Both the position numbers and the translations under genes were made by a program. Of a stretch of 64,000 bases of DNA, positions 26,861 to 35,149 are shown piece after piece; position 1 is the first letter of the stretch; each line of letters begins with the position of its first letter. The notes beneath the pieces are model-generated. The model saw only the letters and a program-made list of their open reading frames with translations, was not told the origin of the DNA and searched no databases. The DNA is from Rhodoplanes sp. (GTDB taxonomy: Bacteria > Pseudomonadota > Alphaproteobacteria > Rhizobiales > Xanthobacteraceae). The stretch covers positions 1-64,000 of the forward strand of contig NZ_JACAAX010000032.1 in the NCBI RefSeq assembly GCF_013377085.1, given 5' to 3'.

Positions 26861-29122
26861 ATGGCGCAAGGCGCGACGCACCCTCGGCTGCGGATCGGCA
26901 TCGACACCGGCGGCACCTTCACGGACATCGTCGCGGTCGATGCGGCCTCGGGCGCCATGCGGGTCACCAAGGTCGCCTCGACGCCGCACAATCCGGCCAT
27001 CGGCCTGGTGCGCGGCGTCACGGCGATCCTGAAGGACGCCGGCGGCACGGTCGCCGATGTGGCGGGACTCGCGCACGGCACCACGGTCGCCACCAATGCG
27101 CTGCTGCAGGGCGCGATCGACTCGCTCGGCCTGATCGTCACCGAGGGTTTTCGCCACGTGCTGGAGATCGCCCGGCAGTCGGTGCCGGACGGCTACGGCA
27201 ACTCGTATTTCTGGGTGAAGCCGGACCGCCTGGTGCCGCTGCATCGGGTGCACGAGATCGGCGGCCGGCTGAACGTGCGCGGCGAGGAGCTGCGGCCGCT
27301 CGACCAGGAGAGCGTGCGGGCCGCCGCGCGCGCCTTCAAGCAGCAGGGCGTGCGTGCGATCGGCATCTGCCTGATCCACGCCTATGCCAATCCCGACCAC
27401 GAGCGCCGCGCCGCCGCGATCGTGGCGGAGGAATATCCCGAGGCCGTGTTGTCGCTGTCCTGCGAGGTGCTGCCCGAGTATCGCGAATACGAACGCACCG
27501 TCACGACCCTGGTCGATGCGTTCGTCAAGCCGCATGTCGGCCGCTATCTGCGCCGCATCGCCGACGAGCTGGGCTCGGAGTTGCGGGAAAAGCCGTTCCT
27601 GGTGATGCAGTCCAGCGGTGGCGTCGCCAGCGCCGAGCAGGTGATGAAGAAGCCGATCACCACGGCGCTCTCGGGACCTGCGGCCGGCGCGCTCGGCAGC
27701 GCCGTCATCGCCGAGATCGCCGGCTTCCCGGATCTGGTGACGCTCGACGCCGGCGGCACCTCGACGGATCTGTGCCTGATCGAAGGCGGCCGGCCGACCG
27801 TCACCAATGGCGGCTCCGTCGGCCCGTTCCCGGTGCGGGTGCCGATGATCGACATCAAGACCATCGGCACGGGCGGCGGCTCGATCGCCTGGATTTCGCG
27901 CGAAGGGCACCTGAAGGTCGGGCCGAAGAGTGCCGGCGCCGATCCGGGGCCCATGTGCTACCCCAACGGTGGCGACGAGCCGACCATCACGGACGCCAAT
28001 CTGGTGCTCGGCCGCATTCCGCCGGCGCTGATCGGCGGCGGCATCGCGCTCGACCGCGAGCGGGCGCGCGCCGGGCTCGCGGCGCTCGCTGCGAAATTGC
28101 CCGGCGAGATGAGCCCGGAACGACTGGCCGAGGGCATCATAGAAATCGCCAACTGGAACCAGGCCAACGCCATCCGCCAGATGACGGTGCAGCGCGGCAT
28201 CGATCCGCGCGACTTTGCCCTTCTGTCGTTCGGCGGCTCCGGGCCGGCGCAGTCGCCCGCCGTGATGGCACTGGTCGGCATGAAGGCCTGCATCGTGCCG
28301 CCCAATCCCGGCAACCTCTCGGCCTTCGGGCTCCTGGCGGTCGATTGGCGCACCGACCACATCGTCACCAAGGTGATGCACGAGAGCGCCATCGACCTTG
28401 CGGCGGTCGCCGCCATCTATCGCGGCCTCGAGGCCGATGCCAGCAGCACGCTGGAGCGCGACGGCATCGCACCCGAGCGGGTGCGTCTGGTGCGCGAGGC
28501 GGATCTCCGCTACGCGGGCCAGTCCATGGAGGTGCGGGTCGTGGCGCCCGCCGGGCTGGTCGACGAGGCATTCCTGTCCGGCCTGATCGAGGCGTTCCAC
28601 GCGGCTCACCTGAGAACGTTCGGCTACGACTATGCAGGCCGCCAGAAGGTCGAGCTGGTCAACTTCACGGTCTCCGGCTTCGGCGTGATCGAGCGGCCGG
28701 CGATGCCGCGGCTCGCACCGCGTAGCGGCGCCCCGGTGATGCCGGCGCGGCGCCCGGTCTGGTTCGGCGGCGCCTTCGTCGACACGCCGGTGCTGCAGCG
28801 CGCGACGCTGTCGGCCGGCGAGACCATCTTCGGCCCGCTGGTGGTGGAAGAGTTCGGCTCCACCACGGTGGTGTTTCCGGGGCAGACTCTCGAGGTCGAC
28901 CCGCACGGGATTCTGATCATTCACAACACGGATGCTGCTCCTTCGGCACGGCGCGCGCCTTCGTCGCTCCCTCCCCCCTTGTGGGGGAGGGACGGGGAGG
29001 GGGGTGAGCCGCAGGCACGGAGCGACGTCGCTACCCCCCTCCCTGACCCTCCCCCACAAGGGGGGAGGGAACAGTCTGCGGTGCGTGGAGAACGGACCGG
29101 ATATCAGGATCTGGGGCTGTGA
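26861..29122 (+). CDS. Hydantoinase/oxoprolinase subunit A (HyuA-like) with repeat-encoded tail
   Basis: ATP-dependent amidohydrolase subunit of 753 aa. The N-terminal nucleotide-binding motif is RIGIDTGGTFTDIVAVD, AHGTTVATNALL follows, and the second phosphate motif is LDAGGTSTDLCLI. GTGGGSIAW and ADPGPMCY are typical of N-methylhydantoinase/acetophenone-carboxylase-type A subunits. The normal fold appears to end near residue 690 (VDPHGILIIH). The last ~60 residues are Pro/Gly-rich and encoded largely by a family D palindromic repeat. The stop overlaps the hyuB start. With HyuB it would open a cyclic amide such as hydantoin, or cleave a lactam, at the cost of ATP. Confidence 0.92.
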   Translation: MAQGATHPRLRIGIDTGGTFTDIVAVDAASGAMRVTKVASTPHNPAIGLVRGVTAILKDAGGTVADVAGLAHGTTVATNALLQGAIDSLGLIVTEGFRHVLEIARQSVPDGYGNSYFWVKPDRLVPLHRVHEIGGRLNVRGEELRPLDQESVRAAARAFKQQGVRAIGICLIHAYANPDHERRAAAIVAEEYPEAVLSLSCEVLPEYREYERTVTTLVDAFVKPHVGRYLRRIADELGSELREKPFLVMQSSGGVASAEQVMKKPITTALSGPAAGALGSAVIAEIAGFPDLVTLDAGGTSTDLCLIEGGRPTVTNGGSVGPFPVRVPMIDIKTIGTGGGSIAWISREGHLKVGPKSAGADPGPMCYPNGGDEPTITDANLVLGRIPPALIGGGIALDRERARAGLAALAAKLPGEMSPERLAEGIIEIANWNQANAIRQMTVQRGIDPRDFALLSFGGSGPAQSPAVMALVGMKACIVPPNPGNLSAFGLLAVDWRTDHIVTKVMHESAIDLAAVAAIYRGLEADASSTLERDGIAPERVRLVREADLRYAGQSMEVRVVAPAGLVDEAFLSGLIEAFHAAHLRTFGYDYAGRQKVELVNFTVSGFGVIERPAMPRLAPRSGAPVMPARRPVWFGGAFVDTPVLQRATLSAGETIFGPLVVEEFGSTTVVFPGQTLEVDPHGILIIHNTDAAPSARRAPSSLPPPLWGRDGEGGEPQARSDVATPLPDPPPQGGREQSAVRGERTGYQDLGL
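28968..29070. repeat. Palindromic repeat family D, copy 1, inside hyuA
   Basis: TCCCTCCCCCCTTGTGGGGGAGGG on the left, mirrored by CCCTCCCCCACAAGGGGGGAGGGA on the right. It lies in the hyuA reading frame and encodes a PPPLWG...PPPQGGRE tail. Copy 2 at 36423 is intergenic. Confidence 0.9.
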
Positions 29123-31008
29123 TGGACATGGCTGTGACATCCGGCATCGTCGACGCTCCGGCGTCTATGAAGCCCGTCGACCCGATCATTCTGCAGATCG
29201 TCGAGGGCACGCTCAACTCGATCGAGGCCGAGATCGAGTATGCGATCGAGCGCACGGCGCGCTCGCCGATGATCCGCGAGGCGCACGACTACCGGGTCGG
29301 CCTGTTCGACCGCCGCTGCCGCAAGCTCACCGGGCGTTCCTACTCGGCGATGCCGAACGCCGTGGTGCGCGATTTCCCCATCGAAACGATGCGGCCCGGC
29401 GACGTCTATCTGATGAACGACACCTATCTGACCGAGGGCTCGATCGGCCATCTGCCGGATCTGTGCTCGACCGTTCCGGTGTTCCACGACGGCGAGGTGG
29501 TCGCTTTCATCCAGGCCTTCGGCCATCACGACGACATCGGTGGCCGGGTGCCCGGCTCGATGCCCGGCACGGCGACCTCGGTGTTCGAGGAAGGCCTCGC
29601 GGTTCCGCCGATCAAATTCTACTCGGACGGCGTGCGTAACGAAGCGGCCTTCACCATCATCAAGCGCAACACCCGCGTGCCCGAGATGCTGGCGGCCGAT
29701 CTCGACTCGGAGATGCAGGCCTGTCTGATGGGCGCGCGCCGTATGGCCGAGCTGTTCGCGCGCTTCGGCAAGGCGACCGTCGAGGCGTGCTTCCAGGCCA
29801 TCCTGGAAAAATGCCGCGACGTCTTCGCCGGCGAGCTTTTGGCCAAGATCGCCGACGGCGAATATTCCTGGGAAGACTATGTCGAGCACGACGGCCTGAC
29901 CGACCCGAAGCTGCACAAGCTCGCGCTGAAGATGACCAAGCGCGGCCGAAAGATCACGCTCGACTTCACCGGCACGGATCCGCAGTCCACCGGGCCGATC
30001 AACTGGCCGGCCGACTATGCCGGCGGCGCCTTCCTGATCAAGTGGATCGCCCCGATCCTGCGCAATCTCGCCGACACGCCGGAGCGCGCGGCCGAGATCG
30101 ACGTCAACGAGGGTGTCTGCGAGGTGTTCGACGTGGTGTTCCCGCCGAAGGGAACGCTGATCACGCCGGAATGGCCGGCGCCCACCAATGCGCGCAGCTT
30201 CGTGCTGCTGCGCTGCCTGTGCCTGCTCGCCGGCGTGGTGGCGCAGGCCGTCGACGGCCGCATCCCGGCCGACCAGGAGACCATCCGCTACACCGGCTTC
30301 TTCGGCATCGACCGCGACGGCAAGCCGTTCCTGTCGCGCGAGGTTCTGGGCGGGGGCTCAGGCGGGCGTTTCTACGCCGACGGCAACGACGCCATCCACA
30401 TCGTGCCGGACTCGCGCAACCAGCCGGCCGAGTTCACCGAGACGCGGTTTCCGCTCCTGGTCGAGAAGCTGGCGCTGCGCACCGACTCAGGCGGCGCGGG
30501 CTATCGCCGCGGCGGGCTCGGCTACGAGAAGCATTACCGCGCGCTGGTCGATTGCCGCACCATCGTGACGGCCGACCGTGTCCGCCTCGGCTGCTACGGC
30601 GTCAAGGGCGGCAAGGCCGGCCAGCCGTTCTGCGTCACGGTCGACCTCGAAGGAGAAGCGCGAAAACTCGGCGGGCTGGTCGACGGCGAGCCGGTCAAGG
30701 CCGGGCAGGTGGTCCGGGTCGTCACCACGGGGGGCGGCGGCTGGGGTGATCCCTTGACGCGAGAGCCGGAGCTGGTCGCGGGCGACGTCACCGAAGGCAA
30801 GGTCTCGGCGGGCGCGGCGCGCGACGACTACGGCGTGGTGCTGATCACGTCGGCGGAGGGCGAGGCGGCGGTGGATGCCGCGGCGACTTCCGCACTGCGG
30901 GATGAAATCAGGTTGCGGCGATCCTCGCCGCTGCCGATGATCGATCGTGGCCCGGGCTTCGAGGCGATGCTGCGGGGCGACTGCGAGCCGTGGACACGCA
31001 CGGGCTGA
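29122..31008 (+). CDS. Hydantoinase/oxoprolinase subunit B (HyuB-like)
   Basis: Subunit B of 628 aa. DPIILQIVEGTLNSIEAEIEYAIERTARSPMIREAHDYRVGLFD is the standard N-terminus, and PGDVYLMNDTYLTEGSIGHLPDL and AFGHHDDIGGRVPGSMPG carry the metal-binding region typical of HyuB. PTNARSFVLLRCLC and GGGSGGRFYADGND follow. The C-terminal third contains GGAGYRRGGLGYEKHYRAL and TTGGGGWGDPL. The start ATG overlaps the hyuA stop by one base; GTG at 29119 or ATG at 29128 are alternatives. It forms the catalytic complex with HyuA. Confidence 0.92.
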   Translation: MDMAVTSGIVDAPASMKPVDPIILQIVEGTLNSIEAEIEYAIERTARSPMIREAHDYRVGLFDRRCRKLTGRSYSAMPNAVVRDFPIETMRPGDVYLMNDTYLTEGSIGHLPDLCSTVPVFHDGEVVAFIQAFGHHDDIGGRVPGSMPGTATSVFEEGLAVPPIKFYSDGVRNEAAFTIIKRNTRVPEMLAADLDSEMQACLMGARRMAELFARFGKATVEACFQAILEKCRDVFAGELLAKIADGEYSWEDYVEHDGLTDPKLHKLALKMTKRGRKITLDFTGTDPQSTGPINWPADYAGGAFLIKWIAPILRNLADTPERAAEIDVNEGVCEVFDVVFPPKGTLITPEWPAPTNARSFVLLRCLCLLAGVVAQAVDGRIPADQETIRYTGFFGIDRDGKPFLSREVLGGGSGGRFYADGNDAIHIVPDSRNQPAEFTETRFPLLVEKLALRTDSGGAGYRRGGLGYEKHYRALVDCRTIVTADRVRLGCYGVKGGKAGQPFCVTVDLEGEARKLGGLVDGEPVKAGQVVRVVTTGGGGWGDPLTREPELVAGDVTEGKVSAGAARDDYGVVLITSAEGEAAVDAAATSALRDEIRLRRSSPLPMIDRGPGFEAMLRGDCEPWTRTG

Positions 31009-31026
31009 AAAAGGGGAGTGCCACGC

Positions 31027-32121
31027 ATGGCCATCGACGTCGCCAAGATCGAAATCAAGAGCGTGCAGGATGCCTCCGGGCTCGACGCCTGCATCGACAG
31101 CGGGCGGTTCTCGGCCGACCAGGTGGTCGCCGTGATCGGCAAGACCGAGGGCAATGGCGGCGTCAACGATTTTACGCGCCTTCTGTCCGACCAAGCGTTC
31201 CGCCGCGTGCTGATCAGGAAGGGCACGCGCGGCGAGGCGGCGGTGGCCGGCATCCCGATGGTGTGGTCGGGCGGCTGCGACGGCGTCATCACGCCGCACG
31301 CGACCGTCTTCGCCCGCACGCCGGAGACCGGCCCGGCCTCCGAGGCGCGGCTCGTCATCGGCACGGCGCTGAGCGAGGAGCTTTTGCCGGAGGACATCGG
31401 CCGCCCTGCCATGGTCCAGAAGGTTGCGGCCGCCGTGAAGGCGGCGATGCGCGATGCCGGCATCGACGACCCCAAGGACGTGCATTACGTCCAGACCAAG
31501 ACGCCGCTCCTCACCATCGACTCGGTGCGCGATGCGGAGCATCGCGGCCAGACCGTCGCCTGCGAGGTGCACGATTCGATGGGCGTCTCCAACGGCACCA
31601 CGGCGCTCGGCATCGCTGTCGCGCTCGGCGAGGTCGAGATGCCGGAGGCGGAGGAGATCTGCCGCAATCTCGATCTCTACTCGTCGGTCGCCTCCTGCTC
31701 GTCGGGTGTCGAGCTGACGCGGGCCCAGATCGTCCTGCTCGGCAACAAGGCCGGTGCCGGCGGGCGCTATCGCATCGGCCATGCGGTGATGAAGGACGCG
31801 CTCGACATCGACGGCATCTACGACGCCATCCGCTATGCCGGGCTCGCGCTGCCGGAGCGAGCGCGCGCCGCCGATCTCGACGGCCGGCTGGTCAACGTCT
31901 TCATCAAATGCGAGGCCGACAAGCGAGCGCTGCTGCGCGGCCGCCGCCAGATCATGCTCGACGACTCCGACGTGCATCACCACCGTCATTCCAAAGGCGC
32001 GGTGGGCGGTGTCGCGGCAGCGGCGATCGGCGATCCCTGCGTTTTCGTCTCGGTCGATGCGATGCATCAGGGGCCGCATGGCGGCGGCCCGGTGATCGCC
32101 ATCGTCGACGCCGGGGCATAG
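31027..32121 (+). CDS. Ring-opening amidohydrolase (cyanuric acid hydrolase/barbiturase family)
   Basis: Protein of 364 aa, the usual length for this small family with its threefold internal repeat. Each repeat contributes a Lys/Ser pair: Lys in [10 protein letters not shown] with Ser in VWSGGCDG, Lys in VQTKTPLLT with Ser in [12 protein letters not shown], and Lys in VNVFIKCEA with Ser in [12 protein letters not shown]. In AtzD, as I recall it, the third segment is VSGG; here it is VSVD, so the substrate may differ. HQGPHGGGP is the conserved end. Known substrates are cyanuric acid and barbiturate. GGGGAG precedes the ATG at 31027. Confidence 0.88.
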   Translation: MAIDVAKIEIKSVQDASGLDACIDSGRFSADQVVAVIGKTEGNGGVNDFTRLLSDQAFRRVLIRKGTRGEAAVAGIPMVWSGGCDGVITPHATVFARTPETGPASEARLVIGTALSEELLPEDIGRPAMVQKVAAAVKAAMRDAGIDDPKDVHYVQTKTPLLTIDSVRDAEHRGQTVACEVHDSMGVSNGTTALGIAVALGEVEMPEAEEICRNLDLYSSVASCSSGVELTRAQIVLLGNKAGAGGRYRIGHAVMKDALDIDGIYDAIRYAGLALPERARAADLDGRLVNVFIKCEADKRALLRGRRQIMLDDSDVHHHRHSKGAVGGVAAAAIGDPCVFVSVDAMHQGPHGGGPVIAIVDAGA

Positions 32122-32244
32122 GCCGAACGGCCCGTGCCGTGGGGGCGCGAAACGCGGCTCACGGCACGGGACTTGCAAGGTTTTCGATGGTTCTCACGGC
32201 GCGCGGCCGTGTCGTCCGGAACCGGTCAGAACGGAGGAGAGAGC

Positions 32245-33222
32245 ATGCGGTCGGTGGTGTCGATGATGCGCGGTGTTCTGGCCGCAGCGGGCTTTTTGGC
32301 CGCGACGATGTCGCCGGCGGGCGCACAGGACAAGGTGACGGTCGGCGTGTTCCCGGTCGCCTCGTCGCTGCCCTATTTCGTCGCGGTCGAGAAGGGATAT
32401 TTCAAGGAGCAGAACATCGCTCCCGAGATGGTGCGCCTGATCGGCGGCCCGCCCAATGTCGCGGCGCTGATCGGCAACCAGATCGATGCAGCCGCCGTGC
32501 TGGTGACGATCGAGGGCATGAACGCCGACATCAAGAAGCCCGGCGTCGCCATGTACATCTCGCTCAACAGCCAGAACAAGACCTATCAGATGGAGCAGTT
32601 CGTGGTCCGCAAGGGACTCACCGCCTCGACGCTCGCCGATCTGAAAGGCAAGAAGATCATGTCGGCGCCGGGGCCGGCCAACGTGACGATGGCCAAGGCG
32701 GCGCTCGCCGCCGTCGGGCTGAAGGAGGGCGACTACACGCTCGACCAGCTCGACATGGCCCAGCACGTCAACGCCATCACGGCCGGCACCTTCGACGCCG
32801 CCTTCACGCTGGAGCCGCAGGCCTCCACCATGCGCAAGCTCGGCGTCGCCTCGACGCTCGAGGCCGGCCTGATTGCCAAGTACGTGCTCGGCGATCCGGA
32901 GGCCAACGCCTTCGTGGCCGGTTGCGTCGTCTCCAGCGACTTCGTCAAGAACCGGCCGGACGTCGCCAAGCGGTTCACGGCCGCCTGGGCGCAGGCCGTC
33001 GCCTTCATCAACGCCAAGCCGGACGAGGCGCGGAAGTTCCTCGCCAAGAACACCCTGACGCCCGACGACGTGGTCGACACCGTGCCGCTGGTCAAGTTCG
33101 TGATGACCAAGGATCTCACCGCCAAGGACAAGGCCGACTTCCAGCGCTTCATCGACTTCTCGGTGTCGACCGGGACGCTGAGCGAGAAGGTCGACGTCAC
33201 CAAGTATCTGCAGAGCTTCTGA
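32245..33222 (+). CDS. ABC transporter substrate-binding protein (NMT1/SsuA-like)
   Basis: Periplasmic binding protein of 325 aa. The signal peptide (residues 1-25, cleavage near SPAGAQ) is chosen with the ATG at 32245, which has a GGAGGAGAG site. VTVGVFPVASSLPYFVAVEKGYFKEQN is the classic NMT1/SsuA opening, and LADLKGKKIMSAPGPANVTM is the linker strand. The family carries sulfonates, nitrate, pyrimidine precursors, riboflavin and hydantoin-like compounds. With the downstream ATPase and permease it forms an importer, here probably for the cyclic amide degraded by the neighbouring enzymes. Confidence 0.92.
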   Translation: MRSVVSMMRGVLAAAGFLAATMSPAGAQDKVTVGVFPVASSLPYFVAVEKGYFKEQNIAPEMVRLIGGPPNVAALIGNQIDAAAVLVTIEGMNADIKKPGVAMYISLNSQNKTYQMEQFVVRKGLTASTLADLKGKKIMSAPGPANVTMAKAALAAVGLKEGDYTLDQLDMAQHVNAITAGTFDAAFTLEPQASTMRKLGVASTLEAGLIAKYVLGDPEANAFVAGCVVSSDFVKNRPDVAKRFTAAWAQAVAFINAKPDEARKFLAKNTLTPDDVVDTVPLVKFVMTKDLTAKDKADFQRFIDFSVSTGTLSEKVDVTKYLQSF

Positions 33223-33265
33223 TCCACCACTCCTTCCGATCCACCGGCCGGACCGCGGGTTGACC

Positions 33266-34072
33266 ATGTTCCAATCGCCGTCGATGTCGCACGATCCACC
33301 GGTTCATCACCGGACCGTGCCGCACGTGACGGTGCGAGGCCTGTCCAAGCGGTTCGGCGGTGCGGTGATCTACCAGGACTTCGACCTCGACATCCCGCGC
33401 GGCGAGCTGATCTCGGTGTTCGGCCCCAACGGCTGCGGCAAGAGCACGCTGATTAACATGATCGCCGGGCTGATCCCGATGGATGCGGGGCGCGTGCTGT
33501 TCGACGGGCAGACCATCGACGAGATCACGTTCGGCTATGTGTTCCAGAACTATCGCGAGGCGATGTTCCCCTGGATGCGGGCGTTCGATAACATCGAATA
33601 TCCGCTCAAGCTCCGCCGCGTTCCCAGGGCCGAGCGGCGGGCCCGGGTGGAGCGGCTGGTCGAGCATCTCGGCGTCAAGATCGATCTCAATCGCTATCCC
33701 TACCAGCTCTCCGGTGGTCAGCAGCAGCTCATCTCGATCATGCGGGCGCTGGTGGTCGAGCCGGAGATCCTGTTTCTCGACGAGCCGTTCTCGGCGCTCG
33801 ACTACGAGATGACGCTGTTCATGCGCGAGCAGCTCCAGCGCATCTTCGCCGAGACCAGGACCACCACGGTGCTGGTCTCGCATGATCTCGAAGAGGCGGT
33901 TTATCTCGCCGACCGCATCCTGCTCCTGTCGCGCGGGCCGGCCCGGGTCGCCGACTTCCCGGTCTATGCGGCGCCGCGGCCCCGGACCGACGAGACCCTG
34001 TCGGAGGCGAGCTTCGTGCGCATGAAGGCGCACTGCCTCGAGATCTTCCAGCGCGAGGTGCGACGCACATGA
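33266..34072 (+). CDS. ABC transporter ATPase (SsuB/TauB-like)
   Basis: ATPase of 268 aa. Walker A is GPNGCGKST, the Q-loop FGYVFQNYREAMFPW, the signature YQLSGGQQQLISIMRAL, Walker B EILFLDEPFSALD and the switch LVSHDLEEAVYL. The D-loop and EEAVYLADRI end match nitrate/sulfonate/taurine importers. ATG at 33266 has only a weak ribosome site; a second ATG at 33284 is possible. The stop overlaps the permease start (ATGA). Confidence 0.93.
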   Translation: MFQSPSMSHDPPVHHRTVPHVTVRGLSKRFGGAVIYQDFDLDIPRGELISVFGPNGCGKSTLINMIAGLIPMDAGRVLFDGQTIDEITFGYVFQNYREAMFPWMRAFDNIEYPLKLRRVPRAERRARVERLVEHLGVKIDLNRYPYQLSGGQQQLISIMRALVVEPEILFLDEPFSALDYEMTLFMREQLQRIFAETRTTTVLVSHDLEEAVYLADRILLLSRGPARVADFPVYAAPRPRTDETLSEASFVRMKAHCLEIFQREVRRT

Positions 34073-34830
34073 AGATGCCCAGCTTCGAGCCGCTGCGGCC
34101 GATCATCGGGGTGATCGCGCTTGTCCTCCTGTGGTACTGGGTGGTGTGGATGCGGCTGGTCGACCCGGTGCTGCTGCCGCCGCCGGTGGACACCTTCAAG
34201 GCCATGTGGACCGGCATGACGGGCGGCAAGCTCGGTCTCGATTTCGTGCGCACCGTGGAGCGCACCGTCTACGCGACCGCGATCGCCGCCGTGATCGCCA
34301 TCCCGCTCGGCATCGTGCTCGGCTCGGCCGAGAAGATGTACCGCTCGCTCGAGTTCGTCATCGACTTCTTCCGCTCGACCCCGGCCTCGGCGCTGTTCCC
34401 GCTGTTTCTGGTGCTGTTCGGGGTCGGCAACAAGACCAAGATCTCGGTCGCGGCCTTCGGGGCCGCGCTGGTGATTCTGTTCAACGTCGCCTACGGCGTC
34501 ATGAACGCGCGAAAGACGCGCCTGCTCGCCGCCAAGGTGATGGGGGCGTCGAGGCTGCGCATCCTGTTCGACGTGATGCTGCGCGAATCCCTGCCGCAGA
34601 CCTTTGTGGGCCTGCGCAACGGGGTGTCGCTCGCCCTCGTCATCGTCGTCGTCGCCGAGATGTTCATCGGCTCGACCGACGGCCTCGGTAACCGGGTGTT
34701 CGAGGCGCAACAGATGTTCGAGATGCCGGACATGTATGCGGCGATCTTCGCGGCCGGGGCGCTCGGCTACGGGCTCAACCTGTTGTTCCTGACGATGGAA
34801 CGCCGCTTCGTCCACTGGTCCGGGAAGTAG
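34069..34830 (+). CDS. ABC transporter permease (SsuC/TauC-like)
   Basis: Permease of 253 aa with about six membrane helices. PPPVDTFKAMW precedes the transmembrane domain, and the EAA coupling loop is AAKVMGASRLRILFDVMLRESLPQTFVGLRNGVSLAL. It is coupled to the ATPase by an ATGA overlap and completes the importer. A composite of repeat families E and B follows in the gap before the M24 gene. Confidence 0.93.
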   Translation: MKMPSFEPLRPIIGVIALVLLWYWVVWMRLVDPVLLPPPVDTFKAMWTGMTGGKLGLDFVRTVERTVYATAIAAVIAIPLGIVLGSAEKMYRSLEFVIDFFRSTPASALFPLFLVLFGVGNKTKISVAAFGAALVILFNVAYGVMNARKTRLLAAKVMGASRLRILFDVMLRESLPQTFVGLRNGVSLALVIVVVAEMFIGSTDGLGNRVFEAQQMFEMPDMYAAIFAAGALGYGLNLLFLTMERRFVHWSGK

Positions 34831-34845
34831 CCCAACCTCCGAGCC

Positions 34846-34962
34846 GTCATGCCCGCGCCGGTCGCGGGCGATCAAGGCCGCCGACCATTCCGCTCGTCCC
34901 CGCGAAGGCGGGGACCCAGAAGGAAGAAAAGCCGAGATTCCCGCTTGCGCGGGAATGAGCGG
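34846..34962. repeat. Repeat composite: family E half-copy and family B copy 2
   Basis: GTCATGCCCGCGCCGGTCGCGGGCGATCA (34846-34874) resembles one arm of family E. It is followed at 34890-34962 by a complete family B element (CCGCTCGTCCCCGCGAAGGCGGGGACCCAG to GATTCCCGCTTGCGCGGGAATGAGCGG). Together they fill most of the 319-bp gap between the permease and the M24 gene. Confidence 0.8.
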
Positions 34963-35149
34963 AGGATGTGGGTCCTCCTGGACCGCTCCCCGTTTCCGGC
35001 GCGCCAGCGTTGCAAGCCTGCGTGTTCCCGCATCGTGCTCCTGGTGTAGTCTCCTGCGCTCACCGGTTTCGCGGACCTGGGACGTCCTCCGTCCCGAGCG
35101 GCTCTTCCCGCCCGCGACCGCCAGAACAATGCACGAGGAGACAGTCCGC

